61,118 nt of DNA from DATGEP01 sp035310125 (GCA_035310125.1 DATGEP010000135.1:1-61118); one strand, 5' to 3'. Numbered from the stretch's first letter, positions 7,802-17,045 are shown. The notes: generated by a model not told the origin, from the sequence alone. Made by a program: numbers and translations.

Positions 7802-9501
7802 GAATTGGGGGCGAGCATGGGGATGTTGACGCCGCGCTCGCGGGCGGCGGCGATAGCTTCGGGATAGCCGGCGTCCACGTGGCGCATGACGCCGGTGCCG
7901 GGATCGTTGGTGAGCACCCGCGAGAGTTTTTCGGCGGCGTCGTTGGTGCCGTCGGCGACGATGACGACGCCGGCATGCAGCGAGTAACCAATGCCTACGC
8001 CGCCGCCATGATGGAAGGACACCCAGGAGGCGCCGCTGGCGGTGTTGAGCAGCGCGTTGAGGATGGGCCAGTCGGCGATGGCGTCGGAGCCGTCGCGCAT
8101 GCTCTCTGTCTCACGGTAGGGCGAGGCGACGGACCCGGAATCGAGATGATCGCGCCCGATGACGATGGGCGCTTTGACCTCGCCGCGGCGCACCAGCTCG
8201 TTGAAGGCGAGGCCAGCTTTGTCGCGCTCGCCGTAGCCAAGCCAGCAGATGCGCGCGGGTAGCCCCTGGAAGTGGATCTTTTCCTGGGCCATGCGAATCC
8301 AGCGATGGAGCGATTCGTCTTCGGGGAAGAGCTCCAGGATGGCGTCGTCGGTGCGCTTGATGTCGGCGGGGTCGCCGGAGAGGGCGGCCCAGCGAAAGGG
8401 GCCTTTGCCGCGACAGAAGAGCGGGCGGATGAAGGCGGGGACGAAGCCGGGGAAGTGGAGCGCGTCCTCGACGCCGGCGCGCAGGGCCTGTCCGCGCAGG
8501 TTATTGCCGTAGTCGAAGACGACGGCGCCCATCTCGTCGAAATCGAGCATGGCGCGGACCTGATCGGCCATGGAAGCGAGCGAGCGCCGCTCATATTCTT
8601 GCGGGTCGCTCTGGCGTAGCGCGGCGGCGGCTTCAAGCGACATGCCGGCGGGGATGTAGCCGTTGAGGGCATCGTGGGCGGAGGTCTGATCGGTGACGAG
8701 GTCCATCTTGTCGCCACGCCGGACGATCTCAGGGAAGACTTCGGCGGCGTTGCCGAGAAGCGCGATGCTGCGCGCGGCGCCTTGCGCCTTGTAGTCTTCG
8801 GCGCGACGCAGGGCGTCGTCGAGGTCGGTTACCATCTCGTCGAGATAGCCGGTATCCAGGCGGCGCTGGATGCGATGCGGGTCTACTTCGACGGCGAGGC
8901 AGACGCCTTCATTCATAGTGATGGCGAGCGGTTGGGCGCCGCCCATGCCGCCAAGGCCGCCGGTGAGGGTGATGGTGTGCTTGAGGGTGCCGCTGAAGCG
9001 CTGGCGCGCGGCTTCGGCGAAGGTTTCGTAGGTGCCCTGTACGATACCCTGCGAGCCGATGTAGATCCATGATCCGGCGGTCATCTGGCCGTACATGGTG
9101 AGACCCATGGCTTCGAGGCGGCGGAATTCGTCCCAGTTGCCCCAGTGTGGGACGAGGTTTGAGTTGGCGATGAGGACACGCGGCGCGCCGGGATGGGTGC
9201 GGAAGATGCCGACAGGTTTGCCGCTCTGCACCAGCAGCGTCTCATCGTTTTCCAGCTCGCGCAGGGAGCGGACGATGGCATCGAAACAGTCCCAGTTACG
9301 CGCGGCTTTGCCGGAGCCGCCGTAGACGACGAGGTCGTCAGGGCGCTCGGCCACGTCGGGATCGAGGTTGTTCATGAGCATACGTAAGGCGGCTTCTTGC
9401 GCCCAACCTTTGCAGGTCATTTCGGCGCCGTGCGGGGCGCGGACCGGGCGCGGGCCGCTGTGGCCGCTAGTGGTGGAGAATGGTGGCTGTGATGGCGTCA
9501 T
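7798..9501 (-). CDS. hutU: Urocanate hydratase
   Basis: A 567-residue cytoplasmic enzyme of histidine breakdown that adds water to urocanate to give imidazolonepropionate, using tightly bound NAD+ as an electrophile. The glycine-rich dinucleotide segment GGLGGMGGAQP lies near residue 180. The highly conserved FVPAFIRPLFCRGKGPFRW and GRDHLDSGSVASP blocks are intact. The active-site cysteine (Cys410 of the Pseudomonas enzyme) corresponds to the Cys in LPARICW, near residue 416. The ATG at 9501 has AAGGAGA upstream and gives the family's normal length. The frame is open upstream to 10179 only because it runs through repeats. No hutH, hutI or hutG is beside it. The stop codon lies within a palindromic repeat. 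Confidence 0.95.
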   Translation of the reverse strand: MTPSQPPFSTTSGHSGPRPVRAPHGAEMTCKGWAQEAALRMLMNNLDPDVAERPDDLVVYGGSGKAARNWDCFDAIVRSLRELENDETLLVQSGKPVGIFRTHPGAPRVLIANSNLVPHWGNWDEFRRLEAMGLTMYGQMTAGSWIYIGSQGIVQGTYETFAEAARQRFSGTLKHTITLTGGLGGMGGAQPLAITMNEGVCLAVEVDPHRIQRRLDTGYLDEMVTDLDDALRRAEDYKAQGAARSIALLGNAAEVFPEIVRRGDKMDLVTDQTSAHDALNGYIPAGMSLEAAAALRQSDPQEYERRSLASMADQVRAMLDFDEMGAVVFDYGNNLRGQALRAGVEDALHFPGFVPAFIRPLFCRGKGPFRWAALSGDPADIKRTDDAILELFPEDESLHRWIRMAQEKIHFQGLPARICWLGYGERDKAGLAFNELVRRGEVKAPIVIGRDHLDSGSVASPYRETESMRDGSDAIADWPILNALLNTASGASWVSFHHGGGVGIGYSLHAGVVIVADGTNDAAEKLSRVLTNDPGTGVMRHVDAGYPEAIAAARERGVNIPMLAPNS

Positions 9502-9708
9502 CGCGGGAGTCTCCTTCGGTGGAGCAGGGGGCCGGCGGTTGAAACCGCGCCTGGGTGGCCTGCGGCCACGAAGCCCGCCTGTGCGGGCTGGGATTCGAGT
9601 GGTCGCCGTGTGGGTTGTCTTCGCACGATAGCATGCAAAGGTGGGGTAGGGCAAGACGAGGGCGGACCTCACCCCCGGCCTCTCTCCCATGGGGAGAGGG
9701 GAGAATCG

Positions 9709-9988
9709 GTTGCCGTTTTTGCCGCGATTCGCATTTTCGTATGGGGTTGCCGGTCGCGGTTGCCGATTCTGCCGCGAATCGTGGCGTGCAGAGGGATATG
9801 GAGCAGGTGAGGGGCATTGCCGATTCTGCCGGAATTCGAGATTCCGATTCCAACCGCAGAGAGCGCCGAGCAAGTGAGGGACATTGCCGATTCTGCCGGA
9901 ATTTCGATTCCAACGCAGAGAGCGCAGCGTTTGAGGGAGAGCACGCAGAGAGAGAAGGAGAGGCGGTTGCCGATTCTGCCGGAATCTG
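9709..9988. repeat. Five degenerate GATTCTGCCG-core repeats at widening spacing
   Basis: Units begin near 9709, 9758, 9816, 9883 and 9965 and share the core TTGCCGATTCTGCCG followed by GAAT; the first is diverged (GTTTTTGCCG). The spacing grows from 49 to 58, 67 and 82 nt. The intervals share pieces such as GATTCCAACGCAGAGAGCGC-like and GTGAGGGACATT-like stretches, so the whole unit is repeated and has decayed. This is not a CRISPR array: intervals are unequal and related, and no cas genes are near. Confidence 0.65.
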
Positions 9989-10171
9989 AGGGGGGTGTTT
10001 GTACCTGATGGGTTCAAAGGGCTGCCTCCTGGATGTGGTGAGTTTGCGTACTCGTATGGAGGCAGCGTAGCGCATGGTGACGGGGCGGTGCGACGGTCAC
10101 AGGCGGTCAGGTGCGGACATGAGTTTTGGTGAGGGCAGGAGCATGGATCGGCAGGACACCAGCGGTGCCAG

Positions 10172-10194
10172 GGGCGCACGCGGTGCGCCCGTAC
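10172..10194. repeat. GTAC-tailed palindromic repeat
   Basis: Arms GGGCGCAC and GTGCGCCC separated by a short centre and followed by GTAC. Identical to the copies at 10268 and 11555, and one base different from the copy at 11903. Confidence 0.65.
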
Positions 10195-10267
10195 AGCCCG
10201 ACAACGAAAGTCGCCCCTCTCTCACAAGGAGGGGGGGAGCCGTTTCTGCCGCGATTCGCGGTGCGGA

Positions 10268-10290
10268 GGGCGCACGCGGTGCGCCCGTAC
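10268..10290. repeat. GTAC-tailed palindromic repeat
   Basis: Second identical copy of the GGGCGCAC/GTGCGCCC hairpin with the GTAC tail, less than 100 nt from the first. It directly follows another TTTCTGCCGCGATTCGCG motif, so the two repeat families are found together here. Confidence 0.65.
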
Positions 10291-10333
10291 GTCGATTTTT
10301 TCCGATGATGAAGTCCGGCGGGCGACGTCTCTG

Positions 10334-10858
10334 CTATCCCCAGATGGTAGGCAGGTGATAGCTTCCCATGCCGACGGCCAGCTCGCCGCCGTGGTGTATG
10401 TCGTGCCGCAGCACATGGAAGAGAATCTCCTGGCGCGTGCTGGGGCCGAAGATCTGGCGCTCCCTTTCGGTCAAGGTGGCTGGCGGGTCGAAGACGTATC
10501 CGAGGTCGGCAACGGTCCAGTGGGCGAGGGAGCGATGGATCATCGCCCAGGTGGCTTCGAGTCCGGCGACCAGCTCGGCGGTCGAATGCACGGACTTGCC
10601 GTTCTCTTCCTCCTCCCAGTGCATGTAGGCCGTTTCTTCGGGGGTTGCCGCATCCATCCACAGATGGAACCACCAGAGCCGATCGTTGAGGATGTGCTGG
10701 ACGAGCATGCCAATCGGCCAGTGGGTGGGCGCGACGGGCAAGGTCAGCTGCTCGGTCGAGAGCGGCGCGACGGCTTTGAGCAGGTCGCGCTGAAACTGGT
10801 CCCAGCCCTGATAGACGGTGGCGAGCGAAGGTGAAAGCGAAGGGGTGTGTTCGGTCAT
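10334..10858 (-). CDS. DinB-family protein
   Basis: A 174-residue four-helix-bundle protein of the DinB/YfiT superfamily. Many members coordinate a metal through three histidines and some act as thiol-dependent transferases. Here candidate ligands are the histidine in MLVQHILNDR near residue 54 and those in LRHDIHHGGE near residues 150-156. The ATG has GGAG about ten bases upstream. The next gene upstream (11520-10945) encodes another DinB-fold protein on the same strand, 86 nt away, so the two may be co-transcribed paralogues. No particular substrate is suggested by the neighbours. Confidence 0.75.
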   Translation of the reverse strand: MTEHTPSLSPSLATVYQGWDQFQRDLLKAVAPLSTEQLTLPVAPTHWPIGMLVQHILNDRLWWFHLWMDAATPEETAYMHWEEEENGKSVHSTAELVAGLEATWAMIHRSLAHWTVADLGYVFDPPATLTERERQIFGPSTRQEILFHVLRHDIHHGGELAVGMGSYHLPTIWG

Positions 10859-10944
10859 AGCGGTAGGTTCTCCATATACTAGCGATCAGCGAGCCTATGT
10901 ACACTGGGGCCAGACGGTGCCGTCCGGCGAAGAACGACGCCCGT

Positions 10945-11520
10945 CTATATGCGCTGACGCAATCCTTCCTCAATCGAGGTCATGTGCTCGGTCGCATGCC
11001 CCGCTCTCCCGGCAAACAAGTCGCCGGTAGTCTGGTCAGCAACGACAGTGGGCACCGAACTGGCCAGCTGCTCATCGGTGAACTGTTGCAGGAGGTCCAA
11101 TGTGTCCTGCCGCGCCGCTAGGTAATCCGCTGCCAGCATCTCCATACTGTCGTCATGGTGCGCGTTCACGTAGGCTTGATTGACGCTGGCGACGGCCAGC
11201 TCCAGCCGCTCCTCCTCCTCTGGGGTCAGCGCGCTCAGATCGCCCAGCTTGCCCGGCAGCGTCATTCCCGCCGGGTATTGAAGGCGTAAGATAACGTCTG
11301 GAGTCTCGCCGGCGAGTGTACGGCGCAGCAATTGCTGGATGTTGCGCTCGCTTTTCACCAGGTGAGCCAGATGATCCTTGGCGCGCCACGGAGCTTCTCC
11401 GGGAACTACACTCGCCGTTGCCGGGCGCTCCAGGTCTTGCGGGCTCAGCCCGTGAAAAAACGCCATGACCTGCGTCCGCGACGCCGCAAGGGTGTCCAGA
11501 ATCTCAGCGCGAGTTGGCAT
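10945..11520 (-). CDS. DinB-fold / ClbS-like protein
   Basis: A 191-residue, mainly alpha-helical protein. MPTRAEILDTLAASRTQVMAF at the N-terminus and WRAKDHLAHLVKSERN near residues 45-60 match the DinB superfamily pattern, with a His about 50 residues in and a second His in GRAGHATEHM near the C-terminus. The ATG at 11520 has AGGAGAGG at good distance. The open frame extends 14 codons further but lacks a ribosome site. Function unknown; it may be a detoxifying transferase or hydrolase. The paralogue at 10334-10858 lies directly downstream. Confidence 0.65.
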   Translation of the reverse strand: MPTRAEILDTLAASRTQVMAFFHGLSPQDLERPATASVVPGEAPWRAKDHLAHLVKSERNIQQLLRRTLAGETPDVILRLQYPAGMTLPGKLGDLSALTPEEEERLELAVASVNQAYVNAHHDDSMEMLAADYLAARQDTLDLLQQFTDEQLASSVPTVVADQTTGDLFAGRAGHATEHMTSIEEGLRQRI

Positions 11521-11554
11521 GATTCCTCTCCTGGAAGCCAGTGGGAAGTTGGGT

Positions 11555-11577
11555 GGGCGCACGCGGTGCGCCCGTAC
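11555..11577. repeat. GTAC-tailed palindromic repeat
   Basis: Third identical copy of the GGGCGCAC/GTGCGCCC hairpin plus GTAC, just upstream of the ClbS-like gene start. Confidence 0.65.
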
Positions 11578-11820
11578 AAAGCCGCGCCCTGGGGTAGTTG
11601 TAGCATCCAGGCCAGATTCTGGCTTCTTCTATCTTGCTCAGTTTTCACGCTGGACTGTCGCCGCTGGCGGCGGTGTAGCACGCGGCGGGTTGGGAGGAAA
11701 CGGGCAGGGACGGACGGGGACGGTCGCGAGGTAGTGGCTGGATGCGCTACTGATGTACGGGCGGGCATGTCATATCAATTTCTAGCGGATATTCGCGGGC
11801 CTACATCCTGGGCCGATGGC

Positions 11821-11925
11821 GGGCGCGGCGGGCAGCGTGCCTACACCCCCATCGAGGCGGGCGCAGCAGGCAGCGCCCCTACGGCATCCACGGCAGGCAG
11901 GCGGGCGCACGCGGTGCGCCCCTAC
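11821..11925. repeat. Cluster of three CTAC-tailed palindromic repeats
   Basis: A diverged unit at 11821-11844 (GGGCGCGGCGGGCAGCGTGC then CTAC), an exact copy of the 7699-type unit at 11859-11882, and a GGGCGCAC/GTGCGCCC unit ending in CCTAC at 11903-11925. Two repeat subtypes stand side by side in the same orientation. Confidence 0.65.
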
Positions 11926-12151
11926 AGGATGGTATCAAGCCCGTGGTGAGGGCCGGCGTGCGACGCGGTATGTGGCGCAATGATTCGCCCACGACGACCA
12001 GCGGGGAGAGCGCGTGAATTTTTGGTGGAATTCATGCGTCTCTCCCCTTTCACCGCTGAGCACAGTTTCCTGGCGCGCTGTATATCGCAGCATACTACGC
12101 CGAGGAACAGCGGTCATGCAGCTAAGCACGGCCGGTTGGTGGAATCGGGCA

Positions 12152-12892
12152 TCAGGCGGCCTTGCGAGTGGGCATACGCGAGAAGTACGCATAGAGCCAT
12201 GCCCCGCCGACGCCGCCAAGGAGCGGACCAATGAGGTAGCAGACGATGTAGGCGCCCCAATCAGTGGTGACGCCGAAGAAGAGGTTCACGATGTCGGGAC
12301 CAATGGCGCGAGTGGGGTTGACGGAGCTACCGGTGGCTGGGCCAATGAACATGATGATGACGGCGAGCGAGAGGCCAATGGAGAGGCCAGCCCATCCGGC
12401 GGGCGCCCGGCTATCTACGGCGGTGGCTACAATGGTTATGACCAGGATGGCCGTACCCAATCCCTCAGCGATCAAGCCTTGCAAGAGGTTGGTGTTGGTG
12501 GCCAGAGACGGCGCGCCCAGGGAGCCGTACTTGGCGGCGAAGCTCCCGAAGACGATGGGAATACAGGCGGCACCGATGAGCGCGCCGATAAGCTGGCCCA
12601 CGACATATGCGGGGATTTCTTCCGTTGGGAAGCGACCAATGCTGGCGAGGGCAATGGTGACGGCGGGGTTGACATGGGCACCGGAAACCTTGCCCACAAT
12701 CATCACGATAATGAAGAGCGCCAGCCCAAACGCGAACGCGATGAGCAATAGATCGGCCATCGTTATCGCACGGTGGTTGAGATGCGCGAACACACCGACC
12801 GAGGCGACGGCGCCACAACCGAGAAAGACGAGCAGAAAGGTGCCAACGGCTTCGGCGATGGCACGTTCTCTTAAACTTGGCTGTCGTACCAC
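12152..12892 (-). CDS. MIP-family aquaporin / glycerol facilitator
   Basis: A 246-residue channel protein of the inner membrane with the expected six hydrophobic segments. The first half-helix carries the canonical NPA (GAHVNPAVTIAL, near residues 72-83). The second has NPT instead of NPA (TGSSVNPTRAIGPD, near residues 188-201), a substitution known in some non-water channels. It probably passes water, glycerol or another small neutral solute, but the selectivity residues cannot be read safely. Translation starts at a GTG with AGAGGAG ten bases upstream. A nearby ATG is out of frame. Confidence 0.85.
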   Translation of the reverse strand: MVRQPSLRERAIAEAVGTFLLVFLGCGAVASVGVFAHLNHRAITMADLLLIAFAFGLALFIIVMIVGKVSGAHVNPAVTIALASIGRFPTEEIPAYVVGQLIGALIGAACIPIVFGSFAAKYGSLGAPSLATNTNLLQGLIAEGLGTAILVITIVATAVDSRAPAGWAGLSIGLSLAVIIMFIGPATGSSVNPTRAIGPDIVNLFFGVTTDWGAYIVCYLIGPLLGGVGGAWLYAYFSRMPTRKAA

Positions 12893-13200
12893 AGTACATT
12901 ACTCCTCTATTGCCCATTACTCTCATCGCGCGCTCCTGACACCGACGGAGACATTCCCCAATGGTGCGGCGCGCTCGACTTGCCAGGCAGTTCTCTAGGT
13001 TTAGACGGTTGAGCGGGGCGGATGGGCACCACCAACTGCCATCTTTGCCGCGAGCTGGACACTCCACCGCCGGGTAAGCAGGCGTCCGGCGGAGGCGCCT
13101 ACGAGTGGTATGGCGCCCGGCGCAATGTGGTGAATGAGCGCATGGCGTTCCAGGGCGGACGGTCACCGATGAGGCGGTGTTGCGCGAGGGATGGGGGCAA
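12893..13200. other. Intergenic region with one diverged palindromic repeat
   Basis: About 308 nt between the histidine kinase end and the MIP gene start. It holds a decayed repeat (13081-13102) and presumably the MIP promoter, which I could not pinpoint. Confidence 0.4.
13081..13102. repeat. Diverged CTAC-tailed palindromic repeat
   Basis: GGCGTCCGGCGGAGGCGCC followed by CTAC, resembling the copy at 39710 with substitutions that weaken the stem. Confidence 0.5.
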
Positions 13201-15537
13201 TCACAAGATGCCTGGTGATTTTTCCGCGCGGGGAACGCGGATGGTGACGGCGGTGCCATTGCCTGGCTCGCTCTTGACGGTGAGGCTCCCGCCGACGAGC
13301 GCGATGAGGGCGCCGTGGGTGAGGAGGCCGCTGCGGGTGCCGCCTGGGCCGGGGGGGAATGTATCGGTGTGGGAGGCTGTGTCTTTCGCTCCGCGCTCGT
13401 CGCGCGCGGCTTCGTTTTGCAGACCGACGCCGTCGTCGGCAACGATGATGGTGACCCAGGAATCGTCGGCGGCGAGGGTGACACGCACGGTGAGCGTACG
13501 ATGGAGGTCTTCACCACGGGCGTGGCGTCCAGCGTTGCGGACGGCTTCGAGCGCGGCGCCAAGGAGGAGATCAGCGACAATGGGCGGCAGCGTGTCGGCG
13601 GTGGCGGTGGCCTCCGGTGTGACATTCCAGTCCAGGGTATCGAAAGTGCCGCGGAACTCGCCATCTAGCGAGGAGCGGAGCGCGCCGACAAGCCCATGCT
13701 CCAGGCGGCGAGGATTGGCGGCGGGAGCGGCGCGCATGAGGGCGGCGAGGTCGTGGTGGGCGCGGCCCAGCTCGCGCACAACGTCGCCCAACTCGGCGCG
13801 CGAATCGGGCGGCGAAGAGGCGGAAGGTGAATCGGCGGGCGCGAGGGGGCCGGATTGCGCGGGAGCGCCAGCCAGGACAGGTATGGAGTTACGGCTGCGC
13901 AGCGCTTCCAGCCGGAGCATAGCCAGATGGAGGCGAGGCAACACGTCGTCGTGGAGCACGCGGCGCGGCAAGGCGGCGCTCAGCTCAGCTTCCAGGCCGC
14001 GACGGCGGGCCAGCGAGGCGACCGCCTGCGCGGCGGCGAACTCGCCTACGGCGTCCAGGATGCGCTGGCCACAGGCGCTGGCGACTGCGAGGTCGGCGGA
14101 GGTGTAGCCGGCGCCGTCGGTGCGTGGACCGAGGGTGAGGCGGGCGACGACGCCACGCTCGTCGCTGATGGGCAACACCCACTCGCGGGCGGAGGGTGCG
14201 CCCGTCAACTGGCCGGCGGGTGCGGTGTAGCTGAACGTGCGGTGAATGCGGCCGGCGGTGAGGGAGAGCCGGCCTCGCGAGGCGCCAAGCACATCGCGGC
14301 AGAGGCTGGTAAAGAGCGCTTCGACGCTGCGCTCGACTTCCTGGGGATCGGTAGAAAGCCACCCGGCATGCCCGGCGGTGAGGCTGGCGATGAAGGGGCG
14401 CATCTGGGCGAGCAGCCGGTCGTGCTCGCTGTAGGATTGGCGTGTGAAGAGGGCGTAGGTGGCGGTGACCAGCGCGACGAGCACGAGGAGGTTGGAGAGG
14501 GCGTCTGGCTCAACGGCATCCATCCAGGCGACGACGGCGGCGAGAATGCTGGCGACGACGACGGTGCCGCGCCAGTGGCTGAAAAAGCCGTGTTGGGGCA
14601 GGCGGCGCTCGATGAGCACCCCCTGCCGAACGACGGCCCAGCCAATGACAATGCCGAGGCTGGCGAGCGAGACCTGCACGAGCAGATCCGCCGCGACGAG
14701 GATGAGCGGGACGTGTCCCGGTGGGCTGGGTGGGACGCCGATGGGTAAGCTGACGGAAACGGATCGCAAGAGCGCGTTGTGCTCGGCCAGGGCGGTGAGG
14801 ATGCCGATGAGCGCAGCGACGCCACCCGCGCACATCATGCAGATGGAGGCGACGAGCAGCGCGGGTCGGGCCTGACTCCAGGCGTCAGTGGCATCCCAGA
14901 GCAGGTTGGCGGGCAGGATGTCGGCGGAGCTGGCGCCTTTCACCGTGGAGGGACGGAGGCGCCGTTTGATGAGCGAGGCCCAGGGGAGACAGGCACAGGC
15001 GGCGACGTAGAACACAAAGGCGATGCCGAGCGCGGGCAGCGCCGGTGAGGCGGCGATGGGCAGCGGGCGAACGGCGCCGCGGAATTGTAACGAATTGCCG
15101 AGGAGGCGGATGAAGTCGCCATAGTGGCTGATGACGGGCCAGTTAATGAGGGCGAGCAGTGCGGTGAGTCCACCGAGACTGCCGACAGCCAGCAGGGCAG
15201 GGCGGCGGAGGCGGTGGAAGGCGCCCGTGAGGCCGGCGTAATGGATGCCTGTGGCGGCCCAGAAGAAAGGCGCCGCGAAGCCTGGAATCCAGGAGAGGTG
15301 CCACCAGAAATCGGTGGGCGAGGAACCGACGGGAACGCCCGCGCCAACCATCGCGCCGTGGCAGAGGAAGAAGACAGCGCCCAGCAGCAGCCCGATGCCG
15401 CCGAACCAGGTGACGTTGCTGCGGCGGTTGCCAATCAACAGGACCGTCAAGCCCAGCCAGAGGAAGGTGATGAGGCTGAAGACGGAAAGCGCGATGGCGA
15501 GGAGGGCCAGCGCTGGCTGCAATGCATGCTCCATCAC
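13201..15537 (-). CDS. Membrane sensor histidine kinase
   Basis: A 778-residue sensor. The first 250 residues contain about seven hydrophobic segments, with two to four more before residue 370, so it is an integral membrane receptor without a large outer domain. A GAF-like middle region follows. The phosphoacceptor segment is RRVLHDDVLPRLH with His near residue 528, like the HisKA_3/NarL-type kinases. The ATP-binding domain shows the N box (AVRNAGRHARG), VADDGVGL and a C-terminal GGSLTVKSEPGNGTAVTIRVP. Its ATG overlaps the stop codon of the upstream response regulator gene by 4 nt (ATGA), so the two are translationally coupled and form one two-component system. The ligand is unknown. Confidence 0.85.
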   Translation of the reverse strand: MMEHALQPALALLAIALSVFSLITFLWLGLTVLLIGNRRSNVTWFGGIGLLLGAVFFLCHGAMVGAGVPVGSSPTDFWWHLSWIPGFAAPFFWAATGIHYAGLTGAFHRLRRPALLAVGSLGGLTALLALINWPVISHYGDFIRLLGNSLQFRGAVRPLPIAASPALPALGIAFVFYVAACACLPWASLIKRRLRPSTVKGASSADILPANLLWDATDAWSQARPALLVASICMMCAGGVAALIGILTALAEHNALLRSVSVSLPIGVPPSPPGHVPLILVAADLLVQVSLASLGIVIGWAVVRQGVLIERRLPQHGFFSHWRGTVVVASILAAVVAWMDAVEPDALSNLLVLVALVTATYALFTRQSYSEHDRLLAQMRPFIASLTAGHAGWLSTDPQEVERSVEALFTSLCRDVLGASRGRLSLTAGRIHRTFSYTAPAGQLTGAPSAREWVLPISDERGVVARLTLGPRTDGAGYTSADLAVASACGQRILDAVGEFAAAQAVASLARRRGLEAELSAALPRRVLHDDVLPRLHLAMLRLEALRSRNSIPVLAGAPAQSGPLAPADSPSASSPPDSRAELGDVVRELGRAHHDLAALMRAAPAANPRRLEHGLVGALRSSLDGEFRGTFDTLDWNVTPEATATADTLPPIVADLLLGAALEAVRNAGRHARGEDLHRTLTVRVTLAADDSWVTIIVADDGVGLQNEAARDERGAKDTASHTDTFPPGPGGTRSGLLTHGALIALVGGSLTVKSEPGNGTAVTIRVPRAEKSPGIL

Positions 15538-16328
15538 GACCGTCCCTCACCCGCGCCGTTCTCGAAGAGCGGTGTCCAGCCGCCGCGCCGGTCGGGCACC
15601 AGGGCACGGCCTTCTTCATCCCAGATGATGGGGCGATCCATGACGTAGATGAGCGTGGCGCGAGCACGGGCGACTTTCTCGTCGGTGGTGCTGTCGCTCA
15701 GGCGCCAGGCATCGTAGATGCGTCCGTTGGTGCGGCTGACGGCGCGGGCATCGCGCAAGCCGAGGCGCGTGGCGATCTGCTCGTTGGTGAGGCCCTGCGC
15801 CACCAGCTCGACGACACGCAGCTCGTTTGGCTCCAGCAGCGACCGTGGTGAGGTGGCGTCGCGCTCGCGGACCTCGTCTACGCGGTCTTCGATCTCAGGG
15901 TCAATGAAGCTGCGACCGGCGATGGCATCACGAAAGAGCGGGATGAGCATGGAGGGCAGCAGGTAGTTGCTCTTGCGAACGTAGGCGTAGTGGCTGAGGA
16001 TGCCGGCGGCGCGGAACTCGCGGAAGTAGGAGTCGTCGTCCTGGATGGAGTAGAAGACGACGGGGAAGCGCGGGCGCTCACGGCGGATGGCAATGGCGGC
16101 GCCGACGCCGCTGCTGGCTGCCGCGCCAAGCTCAGGGTCGCGCAGCTCCACATCCATCAGAGCGACTTCCGGGCCGGTAGCGTCCGTGGCGCTCGATTCG
16201 AGGACGGCGAGGGCTTCGCGGGCAGTGGACGCCTCGGCGACGACGCGAACATCGCCGGAGGCCTCCAGCCCTTCGCGGAGCGCCTGACGGACGGATTTAT
16301 GGTCTTCGACGAGTAGCAGCCGGATCAC
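15534..16328 (-). CDS. NarL/FixJ-family response regulator
   Basis: A 264-residue DNA-binding response regulator, partner of the adjacent histidine kinase. The receiver domain begins VIRLLLVEDHKS, with the acidic pocket at Glu8/Asp9 and the phosphoacceptor Asp59 in VALMDVELRDP. The C-terminal LuxR-type helix-turn-helix covers roughly residues 180-240 (LEPNELRVVELVAQGLTNEQIATRLG). A GTG start at 16328 is chosen because AAGGGGAGAG lies just before it and it places the receiver at the N-terminus. The longer frame to 16385 adds unrelated residues. It is the first gene of the pair and probably autoregulated, but no operator was identified. Confidence 0.87.
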   Translation of the reverse strand: MIRLLLVEDHKSVRQALREGLEASGDVRVVAEASTAREALAVLESSATDATGPEVALMDVELRDPELGAAASSGVGAAIAIRRERPRFPVVFYSIQDDDSYFREFRAAGILSHYAYVRKSNYLLPSMLIPLFRDAIAGRSFIDPEIEDRVDEVRERDATSPRSLLEPNELRVVELVAQGLTNEQIATRLGLRDARAVSRTNGRIYDAWRLSDSTTDEKVARARATLIYVMDRPIIWDEEGRALVPDRRGGWTPLFENGAGEGRS

Positions 16329-16709
16329 GTCTCTCCCCTTGAATGCGCACGAATCACCCAGAAAGCGCGGTGTGCCTGTCCGCATCTATCCGCATCATGG
16401 GACTATGTAGATTGGCGGCGTCCAGCATGTCTGTTACTTCCGGGTAGAAGCTGCTATCGCTCACTATATCACCCACGCTCCGTGCGGCGCGCACACGTGA
16501 GTACGCCGAACGGGGGCATAACGTGGCATCTGGTACACGGGGATGTGGGTGTCGCCAGAAACCGTTGGGGTGTGGTAGGCTCTAGGCAGTATGTGTTCGT
16601 GGCGAGTATGGGTGCCGGCGCGCGATGTGGATCGTATGTGCGAGATAGCATATTCGGCATCCCGTTTCCAGTGGTAGATGCGCGGACGCTTGAGGAGGCA
16701 TTCACTCAT
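16329..16709. other. Divergent intergenic region, no gene seen
   Basis: About 380 nt between the response regulator start and the small membrane protein gene. Frames crossing it have no protein-like character upstream of 16710. It should contain the promoters for both directions, but I saw no clear -35/-10 pair. Confidence 0.35.
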
Positions 16710-16880
16710 ATGGGGTCAGTAGTTCCGATTCTTATCGTCGTCGTTTTCTGGGTGCTCGTGGGCATATTCGCTGTGGCCATCTTCCGCCGCTGGCTGAACC
16801 TTCCGAGCGAGACTGAGATCGAGGCGGGGCATGGGCATGCGACGCAGCAGGACACGCTTGAGCAGACCGTAGCGCACTAG
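16710..16880 (+). CDS. Small single-span membrane protein
   Basis: A 56-residue protein with one strongly hydrophobic segment (VVPILIVVVFWVLVGIFAV, residues 4-22), then a basic stretch and an acidic, His-containing tail (ETEIEAGHGHATQQD). The ATG has AGGAGG eleven bases upstream. The frame is open further upstream, but no domain or ribosome site supports a longer product. Function unknown. It lies 165 nt before the methionine aminopeptidase gene on the same strand. Confidence 0.5.
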   Translation: MGSVVPILIVVVFWVLVGIFAVAIFRRWLNLPSETEIEAGHGHATQQDTLEQTVAH

Positions 16881-17045
16881 CTCGCGCGTCTTTCTCCACA
16901 TGACAACGTATCTGGGCGCCGTATTGCTTGAATGGATGGCGAATGCCGCCAGGGCGACATATAATCTCAATGAGGATGTAGCTTCAAGCATGCCGGAGGG
17001 GTGTTTGCGTCCTCCGGCCGCGTTGCGTTGACTGGCGAAGGCACT

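Larger units (their letters stand above)
9502..10333. other. Gene-free region filled with short repeats
   Basis: About 830 nt between hutU and a DinB gene. It holds a C/G-rich hairpin (9679-9701), a run of GATTCTGCCG-type repeats (9709-9988), another copy of that motif near 10239-10258, and two palindromic repeats (10172-10194, 10268-10290). Several frames are open here, but their translations are only repeat-derived strings, so no gene is called. Confidence 0.6.
11521..12151. other. Repeat-bearing intergenic region between a DinB gene and the MIP channel gene
   Basis: About 630 nt without a credible gene. It contains palindromic repeats at 11555-11577, 11821-11844, 11859-11882 and 11903-11925, and otherwise unremarkable sequence. 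Both flanking genes run leftward, so it must hold the 3' end of the MIP gene and the promoter of the DinB-type gene. Confidence 0.5.

Noticed and set aside
9709..9988. CRISPR-like spacing of a short repeat
   Set aside because: Repeat cores are short and imperfect, spacing is unequal, intervals resemble one another, and no cas genes are present.
9502..10179. Long N-terminal extension of urocanate hydratase
   Set aside because: The frame is open only because it runs through repeats. The ATG at 9501 has a good ribosome site and gives the normal family length.
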